Origin: Lingula anatina
Lineage: Eukaryota; Brachiopoda; Lingulata; Lingulida; Lingulidae
Length of the DNA stretch: 62,000 nt
Assembly: GCF_001039355.2 (NCBI RefSeq)
Contig: NW_019775929.1
Coordinates: 1 to 62,000, forward strand
Direction of reading: 5' to 3'
In this document: positions 1-11,830 of the stretch, in pieces
How positions within the stretch are numbered: the first letter of the stretch is position 1
Layout: each line of letters begins with the position of its first letter
Translations under genes and position numbers: made by a program
Notes under the pieces: model-generated
Told to the model about the DNA's origin: nothing
The model's database searches: none
What the model saw: only the letters and a program-made list of their open reading frames with translations

Positions 1-1640
1 TTTGCAGTCGAAAATACATGTAGTTTCCCTTTCTAATACCCTCTCTTTCATTTTTCATTTAAAATGTAAATGAGAACAAGATATTTATAAGATCCAATGA
101 GGAGGAAATTTAATTAACTTTTGTCGGTATATCCTCTAAAAATGAGAATATCCTTATCACAGTCTAAATGTCTTAAATAGTTTTTAACCCCCCCCCCCCC
201 AAAGAATTCTTTTTATTAATGGAAACGCGCTGAACTGCTGCCTATGATTATAATAGCAATATATGTATTTACTAGATTTACCCAGTAACAAACAAAAACA
301 TCGAACCAACAGTATTTTTGCTTATCTACTTGCAGACACAGATATTCTCCCTGCCATGAAAGAGTAGCCCCTGTGGACCAGGAACAACTGATGAGAAGGA
401 GGCATCAAATCTATAGATTGAGCTCCAGTGAGGGCTCCCTCCCAACAGATATCGATGAGGAAGGAGATATTAAGTAGTTATATTGTTATATTATGTAGAC
501 GTTGAATGTGTCTGTATATATTCTACCGTGTCTGTCCTTGGGAGCTTTGCTTCCTCGGACCGCCCCCCCCCCCCCCCTACACACACAAACTTCAAATAAT
601 CCTGTATCCGACTGTTATGACTGGGTTATTTGTACGAAAGCTATTATTTTTTTTTCTTGTAATTTGTTGACGTTCGCTCCATCAGTGCTAAACGTATTTT
701 TGGATAATTGCAAGCTTCCTAAGTGGCACTGCTTTGTAAAAATGCAGGCTTCTATTTCGAAATCAAAGGTAAACGTGGTTTCGATTCATTCTTACAGCAC
801 GTATAAGTATTCCGTTACAAGCGTAATATTTTATGTGAGAAACCACGTCTACATCTATGTTTCTTCCTTATCAATCTCCATGTCTCGGGGCCGGTTTCAC
901 AAATAATGTGAATCCCGAAAATTGATTCCTACAAAAGAAACCCAAATAAGGTATTAACTTTGGAATACATTTCTTGTTACAAGAAAACTTGAAACTTTCA
1001 TTAAAATTTTCCACAACTGGTTTATCTTGAGTCAAAGTACTTAGTTGGCTAAAACTTTGATATAAAATTTTGGACCAATTTTCGGGCAAAAGTTTCTTTG
1101 TGAAACGGATCACTGAATTGTATACTACATTCGTAAACATCATATGGCATCTGTTGTTTCCGTTGTAGTCCCTGCCCAGTGGCGTCACCTTCCATGCGGT
1201 TACGAAGGATTGTGGGATCCTTAAATGGTTCTTTGTGTAAAATATCACCAATAGATGGCGTCGAGACAAGACAAGATAACGTGGCTTTACACTCACCAGC
1301 TGATCGCCTTAGAAGGGTTATCAACGAACTGTGGTCGAATTCAACGTTACACGAGACAAATGAAAACGAGGCCAAATCGGAATGGGAACTACATATAGAC
1401 TCCTTCTAATACGCTGATGAAAATAAACTAATTTTGCAAAATCAGTAAAAAAGAAAAAAGTTCATAATGCCTTTGTATGGTGTTAGAGCTCTTGACAATG
1501 AGCAGCCAAGACAAGACAATGCCTTTTGTTTTTTGAAAATTATTAAATAAAAGATTTTAATCTACAGATTATTAAATGTATACTTTGGCTGAATCATTGA
1601 ATTATTAGACCGTTTAACATCAAGGGAGTGCTGAACTTTT
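1..1640. repeat. Copy 1 of a tandemly duplicated gene-end segment
   Basis: Bases 1-760 match 8490-9245 and bases 943-1640 match 9885-10585. Both arms include small indels and differing homopolymers (C-runs near 190 and 565). The intervening 760-943 is unique to this copy and 9245-9885 to the other. The first arm holds the last exon and 3' UTR of the truncated paralogue. The second arm is a conserved ~680-bp block with short open frames on both strands but no ATG-initiated conserved coding frame. The duplicated unit therefore extends at least 1.1 kb past the gene. Confidence 0.85.
336..477 (+). CDS. Last exon of a truncated upstream paralogue of the 3.6-9.0 kb cysteine-rich membrane protein gene
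   Basis: A splice acceptor (tacttgcag) at 335 opens an exon that reads in phase 2 to a TAG at 475-477. It encodes a 46-residue cytoplasmic tail starting HRYSPCHERV and ending DIDEEGDIK. The tail differs at six residues from the final exon at 8813-8954, with identical length and phase. The upstream exons lie outside the window. The reading frame is fully open and the acidic end is kept, so this looks like the 3' end of a functional tandem duplicate rather than a pseudogene. Function is unknown; by analogy with the complete copy it is the intracellular end of a type I membrane protein. Confidence 0.8.
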
Positions 1641-2073
1641 TATATAGGGGCTATATATAATAAAATGAAAAAAGAATAGCAGCTATTTTGCCCCGACCCG
1701 GTTTCATTGCATCTTCAGGGGGTTTGTTTATTTTGGTTACTATATGATGTGATAAAGGCTCAATGTGATGTCTCTGAAAATGGGTGTTTGATTGTCGCTT
1801 TTACCAATGCTGTTACCTGTTTAACGTAGGTTTATACTTATTGATAAATAGATTTTCCCTAATTTCCTTTTCTGTTTGGGTTGTTTCCCTAGTGAATTTA
1901 TAAAATGGGAATACCGTAAAGTCCTTGTTTTTGTTCATAGAGCATTCCCTAATGTGCCCATTCACAGACGTGCATTGATATTTAGGTTGTCTTATTTGCC
2001 GACAACCAACTTGTATACCAGTATTACGAAAAGTATTCTTTTTGATATTTTATGCTTAAAGAGTGCCAAAAGA

Positions 2074-2126
<53 letters not shown>

Positions 2127-3561
2127 TGACTTTTAATCAACTTTTTGTTATTTCGAGGAGTGAAGATCCGTGAAATGCCTGACATTAGACAATATGGTGG
2201 GTGGCTCGCTCAAGTCAATACAAACAGTGTCATGCCACCAATGCATTACTTAATGTTAATGATATGCTATCGATGCCCATTTTTTTATTATTATTTATTT
2301 AGTTAGTTATTTATTGCCTATAATCAAGATTTTTAAGCATATATTTTGCGATGTTGAAGTTTGCACGGCTGTACAGGGATATGTCTGTGATTGGAAATGT
2401 TAGACTGGAATTTTACCGTAAATACATACTTTACAGTGAAAGCGAGTATATTTTTCGTGAGCTCGTATTGAATGAAGAATTTGAAATTGATCCGGGGAAA
2501 GATTATCAAATGATAAAAGTCGATTATATTGATCACAAAATGTATGAAATTTTCTTTTTTGTGTGTCAAAATAAAAAACGTGTATGTGCAGTATATTAGT
2601 TTTATTTGTGTTAAAACATCTTTAAAAGCCTTTAAAATCTTTAAAAAGATCAAACCAAATGAGTATGTAAAAAAACTTCGAATTGAGAGATTATGACGAG
2701 ATGATATGAAACATGAAGTTAACTTTGAACTTAAATAAGTATGATAGATTCGCTTAAAGATTCGTTTTCCTGGAGTGTCTCTTCTCTTTTCTGAAGACAT
2801 CTATTTAGAAATCTTTACAACTGATTCTATTTTCATGTTTGAAAGATAAAACATTTAGGATAGTCGAAATTTATGTTAATCACATACAAAGCCCGTATAC
2901 TCAAACTGTAGCTTTTTTTTTACTATACAAGTCGATACACGATTTTGTATACGTTTTCAAATAGTGGGAAAATTTAGTAAAAGGTAAATCCTTCTTTTCA
3001 TAGCGATACATTTTAGAAAGTTATATATCGCTGGTTGCAATAAATAAACCAGAAGTATCTTTCAATTTCAAGATAAAGGATTTGTTTGTAGAAGCGGAGA
3101 AATACGAGTCATGTGGGCACGTTCCAGGATCTTGTGATGGTTTTTAGGGGAAAATGCCTCTGAAACTATCGAAATATGTTTTTATGTAAACAGCACCAGG
3201 TGGCATAAAAGTATCACCTATTTTACCGCCCTCTCGATCTTTCTGCAAGCATAGCCTATTGTGTTCGAATTAAGCTTATATTCAACTGCCTTGGTCAATA
3301 TAGTGTTAGTAACCACTTTTCTTCTATGTACAATAAAGTTTGCTGACAAATAAGGAGGAAAAAATCTTTGCTTATGACGTATGAAAAAATACCTCTAGTG
3401 GCGCATTTCTAAAGCGTAATCTACACCCTTTGACGCGAAAAAATAATAGCGGTCGCATTGTCTCCATCTACAAGGAAGTTGACCTCATACGATTTATATT
3501 GAGACATGACGACAACACAGTTGAGCTACAGCTAAACAGACGGTTATTTTTTTATCAAAAT
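1641..3561. other. Intergenic region upstream of the complete cysteine-rich receptor gene
   Basis: No gene is recognised here. It contains a (TTA)n microsatellite at 2073-2124 and otherwise AT-rich unique sequence. The last few hundred bases before 3562 should hold the promoter and 5' UTR of the downstream gene; no TATA box or initiator could be assigned with confidence. Confidence 0.5.
2073..2124. repeat. (TTA)n microsatellite
   Basis: Uninterrupted TTA trinucleotide tract of about 50 bases. Confidence 0.95.
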
Positions 3562-6500
3562 ATGACGATTTTAAAGAATATTCAGTATAGATTTCTCTTG
3601 ACGTGGCTGATATTTATATGTAGAGGTAAGTAGGACATGGTTTAGTTAACATTTTTGGCACGGAGAAAACATAGGGGTTAAAAGCAATGAAAGTAAAAAG
3701 TGCAGAGTTTCGAGAGACGCCATTTTGAACAGGTGGATCTCTCTCTCTCTCTCTCTTATTGTAATCAAATTGTGAAGGCAAGCTAAATGTTTTTGTTTTG
3801 AGCAATAGATTACTAATCTAATTTAGATAGGCATATAGACAGAGATTGAGGCTTCACACAGTCTCCTGCTATTCCATTTTTTTCATAGATTTACTTCTCT
3901 TTTTTTATCATTACATAGAGGTGCTCGCTGAACGCCCAATCATGAGAATGGCTGTTACAGCTACTTACTGTAGTAACTCTTGTCCGGAGTCATCAGATGA
4001 TCTGGAACATTCGTTCAATACAATGATGAACGGGGCTAAGTGGGACACGGTCGCAAATTGTACCCAACATAACTGCAGCTACACGTTTGTCAATGCAGCT
4101 TGTAATGGAGGGCAAAATGGAGATGGGCAAAGAAAAAGAAGTACTAAAATTATAATAAAGGATGCGAAACAAAGACGGAGAGATTTGATAGGAAAGAAAT
4201 ACTGGCCTTCAACCCTACATTACAGAGAAAATGGAGAGACTTCCCACAAAGGTATCAACATTGGGCATTATTTGTTTCCTAAATGGGCATCTGGAAACCT
4301 ACCTAAAATATTAAGAAGACGGAGAACTAGTTGCAGTTATCATATTGGTGTACACTTTACTCTAAATGTGCAACTCATCGAAGGAAATTACAGTGACGCT
4401 GTCACTGCAGCTAATTCAACTCTCGAGTCCACAAAGCAAAATTTGTCAGTTGCATTCCAAGATGGTGTGTTAAATCTCACATATGGTGTACATGCATCCC
4501 CACTGTCGCTGGCAGATTTCTCCGTCTTAAGTCCGACAAATTCAACCTGTCCGAATGGATCAGTCATCAACGTGACCTCAGTCTCATGCGGTTAGTACTT
4601 TATGTGACGTCATCAGAGTTAAATTACATATCTGTTTATCTCCAATCCTCTCCAATTTTTACAGTGAACAAATGCCATAATTTTGTCAGCGTCGTTTTTG
4701 TAGAAAAAAATATTATAAATTAATAGCCATTATCTTAATAATTTAATAAAAGGAAATACGTCGCTCATGCGTTCAAGGGCCTACTATTTTCTTATTTCAA
4801 AGACATATTAGGAAACGCCTGTTGAGTTGTGTTGGTTTATTTACAAATAAAACAACGCGAGTCTGCCGACTGTTTTTATTCTTACACTAAACTCCTACTT
4901 TCAGATTTCTGTCCAGAAGGTAGTTTCCATAATCTGACCAATTCAAGGTGCCAACCCTGTGCCATTGGTCAGTATCAGCCGGAAAAAGGCCAGTTGCAGT
5001 GCGTCCAGTGTCCACCGTGGAAGTCCACTTTTACCGAAGGAACCACAGACGTTGATGGGTGCTACTGTAAGTTCTACTCTTAATATCGGCAGTTAGCTCG
5101 AGGATGCCCTTTAGCAGATTTTAGCAGATTTGAGATCTTTTATTGTTTTCTAGTAACATACCTGGCCCAGGAAAATAAAGGTATACTTCTGCAGAGGGGG
5201 CTCTGTCGTTAGTTCAAAGGTTAAGCTTACCGTGTTTGTAATGGGCAAATCGTCGCCCCCAGGGGGATTTGGTACGAAAAAGAAATACGATGTGTTGACA
5301 AGGCGTCATTTACAATATAAACATAGTTATTGATCATCATTCTTTGAATTTTCGAAATTTTCGAAAAAAAGTAGCTTTGGCCAAAATGAACAGTCGTTAT
5401 TCCTTTAAAAAAGGAAAGATAAAATACAGAAAAGAATTTGTTACTTTCTTTGACCATGTGTAAAGGCACTGATATAAATTGCCTGTCCAATGTATATATG
5501 TATACAGCTTGACCCCCCTCCAAACAAATGAATAAAAAAGAAAGAAATGGAATCCATAAAATCTTTATTTAATCCTACAAAGGTCAAGCAAATTTCAAGA
5601 AATATGCTCGACTTGTTTATTCATGGTAGCTTGTTTATTTGGTGATTCTAGACTCCGAGGCTACGATGAAGATGGCCATGCTGCTCCAGTACGTGATACA
5701 AAACTGCCCCGAAGAAGACAATTCCACCGCCTTTAAATACATCAAGGACCAATTTGTACAATTAATGGACACTTATAATTTTCACTGCCTTGATACTGAG
5801 GGGTGTGGCTACGAGGTGAAGTCAGTTGACTGCACAAATTTTAAACTTAAGATACATTTTTATATTTTAACTCAACTCGGCGCCAACTCTTCATCGAACG
5901 AGACGGCGGCGAGAATGGCAGCGACCCTAACATTGACAAGGATCCGTACAAATCTGACAGAGTCGTTTCAAGACAGAATACTGACTTTGATAGGCAAAGT
6001 CGACGGCCTAAGTATACCAGCAGAGGGGGAAATCCTTGTTCATTACAACATAACTGAACCAGAGTGCCCCGCCGGAACAGTACTGAATACAGCAGGATGG
6101 TCATGTGGTAAGTTTACTTCATAGACATAAACTGGGCATTCAGCAAAAGTTTTAATACTCACACTAGGATATTTCCATGAAAAATTTATTGGGATGATAT
6201 GTAGATCTAGATTCATTTTGTTTATTATTTAGCAAAAAATACATTTTACAAACTTTGAAAAAGGTCCTGGTTGGTAATACTTCAGTCTAGTATGTAAATT
6301 AAAACATTTCAGATAGAGAATTTCCTATGATATCAATCAAAATCATTATAGCCAAGATTATACAATTTGAAAAGTGACTCAGTCTTCTTTTTTATGCACC
6401 ATCCTTTAGAACCCTGTGACCGAGGCCACTACTTTAATGTGACCTCAGCGCGATGTGACGTATGTTCTCGTGGGTCGTACCAAGACAGTCGCGGTCAAAC

Positions 6501-8954
6501 AATCTGTCACAATTGTCCATCAGGAACGTCAACCTCCCATACTGGGGCAATTAACTTTAGAGAGTGTATCGGTAGGACGACTCCATTGCTTTTAATAGTT
6601 GTATCTTTGAAGGAATTTTTTTCAGTTTAATTAACATCTGAGTTACTAGGAACACGTAACGTTTGTTGATGACATAACTCAGTTTCGTATATATCATTAA
6701 ACACAATTATTATTAAACACATATATTTTAAAACACTTTTATTAAAAAAAACAATAATTAATCATTTTTGTCCAAAATTTTAAACCTAAAATGGCGCCTG
6801 GTACTTGACACACAATAAAAACTGGGTCGAGTCCTTTGTGACAGAAGACTTAAAGCTTGCCTGAACGATGATTGAACATTTCAATTGAAGTATTTAAACC
6901 TTTGTTTTGGGATGCATTTAATTCTATTTCAGACGAGAACGCCATTACTTCCACTACAGATATGACCACGACGCGTGAAATGTTGACGTCCAGTCTTTCT
7001 GCTGTTTCATCCAGCAGAAGTACCCATTATCAATCCACCCTTGCTGAAGACAGTGCCACTTCCGTAATTTCTCCTTCCACTGGGAAAAGTAGTAACGCTG
7101 TGACGAGTACAAACTCCCCCGGCAGGACCTCAGCGGCCAGTATTACGTGTGTATTTATGCCAGGTACAACTGCATGCAATTCCAGTGGTGTGCAGACGAC
7201 CCCAGATCCAAATATCCATCTTATTGGGCGGATGAACGCCATTGTGGTCCACTTCAAAATCGAAACATCTAACCAGGTAGCATTTACATTGTAGTCTCTC
7301 TCTGTCTCTCTCCATTTCTTGAATTTGAAACTTATAGCTACTTTGTGCGTCAAAACAAGACGTTAATCAAAATTGCAATTAACGTACAATGTACATGTCA
7401 AATTTCATATATTATTATTTGTAAATGTATTCATTTATGGGGGCAAGTAGAGAGGAAAAGTCCCATAATACTGAATATTTCATATATTTCAGGACCCATC
7501 TGGCAAAATTGTTTTGTTCAAAATGTACGCAGGTGCTATGTGCGTGTCATATTGCAGGAATCACGACTGCGAGAGATTTAGGTTACGATCAAGGTTTGTG
7601 TTATTTTTACCCTGCTCGTTTTGCTGTATTCATAAGTGAGCAATGCAATCCCCGAATATCAATGGAAATATTTGTTACAATTTCTTTTGTCGGTAGTATT
7701 TCAGTTCTCGCGAAAGGAGGAAAATACTTCTTGTAACAAACATTTTGATTTTTCGGAAAATAAATTTCCATTGCTTCTTGCGTACTGATGAAAAAAAAGT
7801 AAATCGTACAAAAACAGTTTAAGGAAGGGGCATAACCCATTTCACTTTTATTATTTATATTTTTTTTTAATCTTTATCATTTTGACTTTTTATCTTTTCA
7901 GGAGGGCTTTGACATCTTCGTTCTCTCAAAGTGACGTGCACATTCTTACCCAGTTTCAGCAACTAAACGGCAGCAACGTCACGCTTGCGTTTTACGTCAC
8001 TTACCCCCAAAGTGATTCGGTCATGAATGGGACTCTGCTGCTGAGCATTTTTACAGCTAAACATTCAGAATCGCAAAGGCAAATTGCCAACATTACTATC
8101 TTAGACGCTAGTCCGTGCTATTGCTCAAACGCCTCTCTAATCTCTGCAGTATTGACGTCAACAGAAATTCCAGTCCAGCCCAGTGATCCCGCTATGGTCG
8201 TGGCATTGACTGTTCCAATAATTGTGGTGATTGCAATCATAGGGATCATCATCTTTTTAAAAAAGTATGCTTTTTTCCGTTTCGACAACGAAATCCTTTG
8301 TCCCTTCTACTATCATATTATTGGAATATATCTGTAATGAGATTCACTAAGTAAGGGGCCATTCGTTTCAAGTACAGTTCACGGCCCCAGTCGTTACAAA
8401 AGATACACAAGTGGGGAATATTATTCTTTATATTTTAGCCTTTTTTCGTTATTTTGTTGAAAGAGTCGTAGTTGAGACGGTGAGAGCATATTTTGAAGTC
8501 GAAAATACATGTACATGTTTTCATTTTTCATCTGAAATGTAAATGAGAACAAGATATTTTTAAGATCCAGTGAGGAGGAAATTTAATTAACTTTCGTCGG
8601 TATATCCTCTAAAAATGAGAATATCCTTATCACAGTCTAAATGTCTTAAATAGTTTTTTACCCCCCCCCCCTTCCTCAAAGAATTCTTTTTATTAATGGA
8701 AATGCGCTGAATTGCTGTCTGTGATTATAATAGCAATATATGTATTTACTAGATTTTCCCAGTAACAAACAAAAACATCAAACCAACAGTATATTTGCTT
8801 ATCTACTTGCAGACACAGATATTCTCCCTGCCATGAAAGAGTAGGCCCAGTGGGCCAGGAAGAACTGATGAGAAGGAGGCATCAAATCTATAGATCGAGT
8901 TCCAGTGAGGATTCCCTCCCAACAGATATCGACGAGGAAGAAGATATTAAGTAG
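3562..8954 (+). CDS. Modular cysteine-rich type I membrane protein (two N-domain + GCC2/GCC3-like cassettes)
   Basis: Exons: 3562-3625, 3919-4590, 4905-5066, 5652-6107, 6410-6571, 6933-7276, 7493-7524, 7558-7593, 7902-8264, 8813-8954 (2433 nt, about 810 aa; all phases agree). The ATG at 3562 starts a signal peptide (MTILKNIQYRFLLTWLIFIC). Residues ~22-245 and ~300-451 are two copies of an N-glycosylated domain. Each is followed by an identical-length 162-nt exon with a GCC2/GCC3 (ephrin-receptor-like) cysteine motif, CxxCxxGxYQ...C.xCPxGxxT. Then come a Ser/Thr-rich mucin-like linker (~506-600), a juxtamembrane domain, a transmembrane helix (~740-762) and a ~46-residue tail ending in an acidic serine cluster. 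All cassette exons are phase 1-1, typical of exon shuffling. The two small exons at 7493 and 7558 are the least certain; they were chosen because they keep frame with GT donors. Ligand and function are unknown; a cell-surface role is inferred. Confidence 0.82.
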
Positions 8955-10585
8955 TTATATTATTATATTATATAGACGTTGAATGTGTCTTTTTATATTC
9001 TACCGTGGCTGTGCTTGGGGACCTTGCGTCCTCGGACCCCCCCCCCCCTCCCCCACCCCGACTTCAAATAATTCTGGATCCGTCCCTGTTTTGACTGGAT
9101 TACTTGTATGAAAGCTATTGAATTTTTTTTTTTTTTTTTTTTTTTTGTAATTTGTTGACGTTCGCTCCATCAGTGCTAAACGTATTTTTAAATAATTGCA
9201 AGCTTCCTTAGTGACACTGCTTTGTAAAAATGCAGGCTCCTATTTAAGGAAAGATAAGGAATTATTATATCTCTTTTTAGTGTATTTTTGTGGAGTTCGC
9301 TCCATACATATACGTACCAAATCGTTTTTAAACCTTATCAAGACTCATCAAAACGTTATCCATTTCTTTCAATTGTTTTATGTCTGTTAAGGTGTCAACT
9401 TCGAAAACTAGTTATGTTTTACTCCGACTTTGTGTTAAGTGTCTGCATATTTGCCATCTTCACTGTCCAGTTTGTAACTACAGTACCTGTATGGGAGTTT
9501 CTTCAAAATACATGCATGACTATTCGATAATGATAAGGATGATCTTTTGTTACTATCTTTTGTAGTAGTTTTAGAAAGAGCAGTAGTAGTAGTAGAAGCA
9601 GTAGTAGTAGTTTGGACTGATGTATCTGTCTGATTTAGCACTAATTTACTATTTTCAGCTCTAACTTACTATTTTTTATTATGCTTACTGTGTACAATGT
9701 TTTTTCCGAATAAAAATTTTAAAGAAATGAACTGGTAAAGTTAACGTTAAGATTTAAAGTTAAGATTTCATACGAGGACATTGGTGACGAGATAATCTAG
9801 AAATAATGTGTCAAAATCAAAATCAAATTGGAAAAAAATGGAATGGGGAAAATGTCATCAAGAAAGACGTTTTTTTCACCTAAATAAGGCATTAACTATG
9901 GTATACATTCCTGTTACAAGAAAACTTTTTGAAACTTTCATTAAATTTTTCCACAACTGGTTTATCTAAAGTCAAAGTACTTAGTTGGCTAAAACTTTGG
10001 TATAAAATTTTGGACCAATTTTCGGGCAAAAGTTTCTTTGTGAAACGGGTCACCGAATTACATACTACATTCGTAAACATTAAATGGCATCTGTTGTTTC
10101 CGTTGTAGTCCCCTCCCAGTTGCGTCACCTTCCATGCGGTTACGAAGGATTGTGGGATCCTTAAATGGTTCTTTGTGTAAAATATCACCAATAGATGGCG
10201 TCGAGACAAGACAAGATAACGTGGCTTTAGACTCACCAGCTGATCGCCTTAGAAAGGTTATCAACGAACTGTGGTCGAATTCAACGTTACATGAGACAAA
10301 TGAAAACGAGGCCAAATCGGAATGGGAACTACATATAGACTCCTACTAATACGCTGTTAAAAATGAACTAATTTTGCAAAATCAGAAAAAAAAAGAAAAA
10401 AGTTCATCATGCCTTTGTATGGTGTTAGAGCTCTTTACAACTGGCAGCCAAGACAAGACAATACCTTTTGTTTTTTTAAAATTTATTAAATAAAATATTT
10501 TAATCTACTGATTATTCGTTAAGTGTGTACTTTGACTGAATGATTGAGTTATTAGACAGTTTAAGATCAAGGGAGTGCTGAACTT
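8490..10585. repeat. Copy 2 of the duplicated gene-end segment
   Basis: Counterpart of 1-1640 (8490-9245 and 9885-10585), with a unique 640-bp stretch between the arms. The unique stretch holds a (TAG)n-like tract near 9578-9612 and an AATAAA at 9709-9714 that could serve as the polyadenylation signal of the 3562-8954 gene. A premature stop and frame differences in the distal arm relative to copy 1 argue against it being protein-coding. Confidence 0.85.
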
Positions 10586-10725
10586 CTTTTTTTTTTTTCT
10601 TCAATGATCAGACAATCGGTACCCAGAATTCATTTTGGTTATTTATCACAAACCTAATATTAAAACCGTAGTATTTCAACTTCATGGAAGAAAAATTCTA
10701 GTTAGCGTTACTGTCTAATTACCAC

Positions 10726-10759
<34 letters not shown>
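10726..10759. repeat. (AAT)n microsatellite
   Basis: Trinucleotide tract, about 34 bases. Confidence 0.95.
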
Positions 10760-10760
<1 letters not shown>

Positions 10761-11604
10761 CCAAGGAGGTGAAGTTTGGAGGACGTACATGTACCTATTC
10801 TATCCAAGTAAGTATTCATACTATTATATTTGCGCTGTGTTTTAATTGGTGGAATATACATGTATATAAACGTGCGTTAGAGATGACAAAGAATGACAAG
10901 AAAATGTTTTTGTGCCAAGGAAGTAGTTTTCCTAGGCTATTTTAGGCGTGGGCTCTTATTCAATTCCAGCCAGGCATTGCCTTTAAGTAGGATTTAAAAC
11001 TGTTATCAAATTTCTGATATATTTTTTACCTTTACAACTTGTTCAATAATCACAAAGCCGAGATTTCTAGCGTGGGATCTTCGTAATTGGCATTAGTTAC
11101 AGATCATATGTCTACTACCCGTGTTCAGTTATTTAACTAGTCTACAGGTAAAGTAACAAACAAGCTGGTGTGGCCTCTTTGGAGTAAGTTTTGGGGATTT
11201 TAAAGATTAAGACCTTACAAATATAAAAGTAGAAGAGTTTGAAGAGAGCTATATACAGCAAATGTGAAACCGGCTATTGACAAACGAAGCAATATCTATT
11301 TTAAGGATAACGACATCAGATAATTATTATTTAAACTTAAATCCTGTTGACAATATTACAAATTGAGTAAACATCATCAAAAATACTACATAGAACCTTA
11401 AATAGAAAAAATAATTCCGCCATTTCTAATCCATCTTTAAAGTTGCGGTATTCTGATTACATATCCAACGTAGATCACAATATTGCAACTGTTTTTTGTT
11501 GGTATAAACAATGTAATTACATATTATCATTACGAGATCTGAATTTGTATAAGGATATACATTAATCTGGCATTTTTCGATAAAATGTGGTTCTCTTTCA
11601 TTTA

Positions 11605-11654
11605 AACACACACACACACACACACGCACACACACACACACACACATATATATA
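11605..11654. repeat. (CA)n-(TA)n compound microsatellite
   Basis: CA repeat with one CG interruption, running into a short TA repeat. Confidence 0.95.
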
Positions 11655-11830
11655 AAGGCATGTGGAAGTTCGCTGATAGTTTCTAAGCACACATTTTAAT
11701 CATCTTCATTACTCCCAGCAGCAGTTTTTAATTAAAGATACGACAAGATACTATGTCAAAATCAGGATATTTCTTTCTTGGTCCCTTTATATGAATGATA
11801 GATACTGGCACTGGTACGTGCAGAATCATT

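Larger units (their letters stand above)
10586..11830. other. Intergenic region between convergent genes
   Basis: No coding exon is recognised. It contains an (AAT)n tract (10726-10759) and a (CA)n/(TA)n tract (11605-11654). The 3' ends of a plus-strand gene and a minus-strand gene face each other across this interval, so it should contain both 3' UTRs. Confidence 0.5.

Noticed and set aside
871-1409. Overlapping open frames on both strands of the duplicated block (also 9892-10349)
   Set aside because: The minus-strand frames lack ATG starts; copy 2 has an early stop in one and an indel in the other. They are explained by recent duplication.
7493-7532. Alternative exon form ending KMYAG with donor gtgcta
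   Set aside because: It forces the next exon into phase 1, which hits a TGA in the 7902 exon. The donor gtacgc at 7525 keeps all phases.
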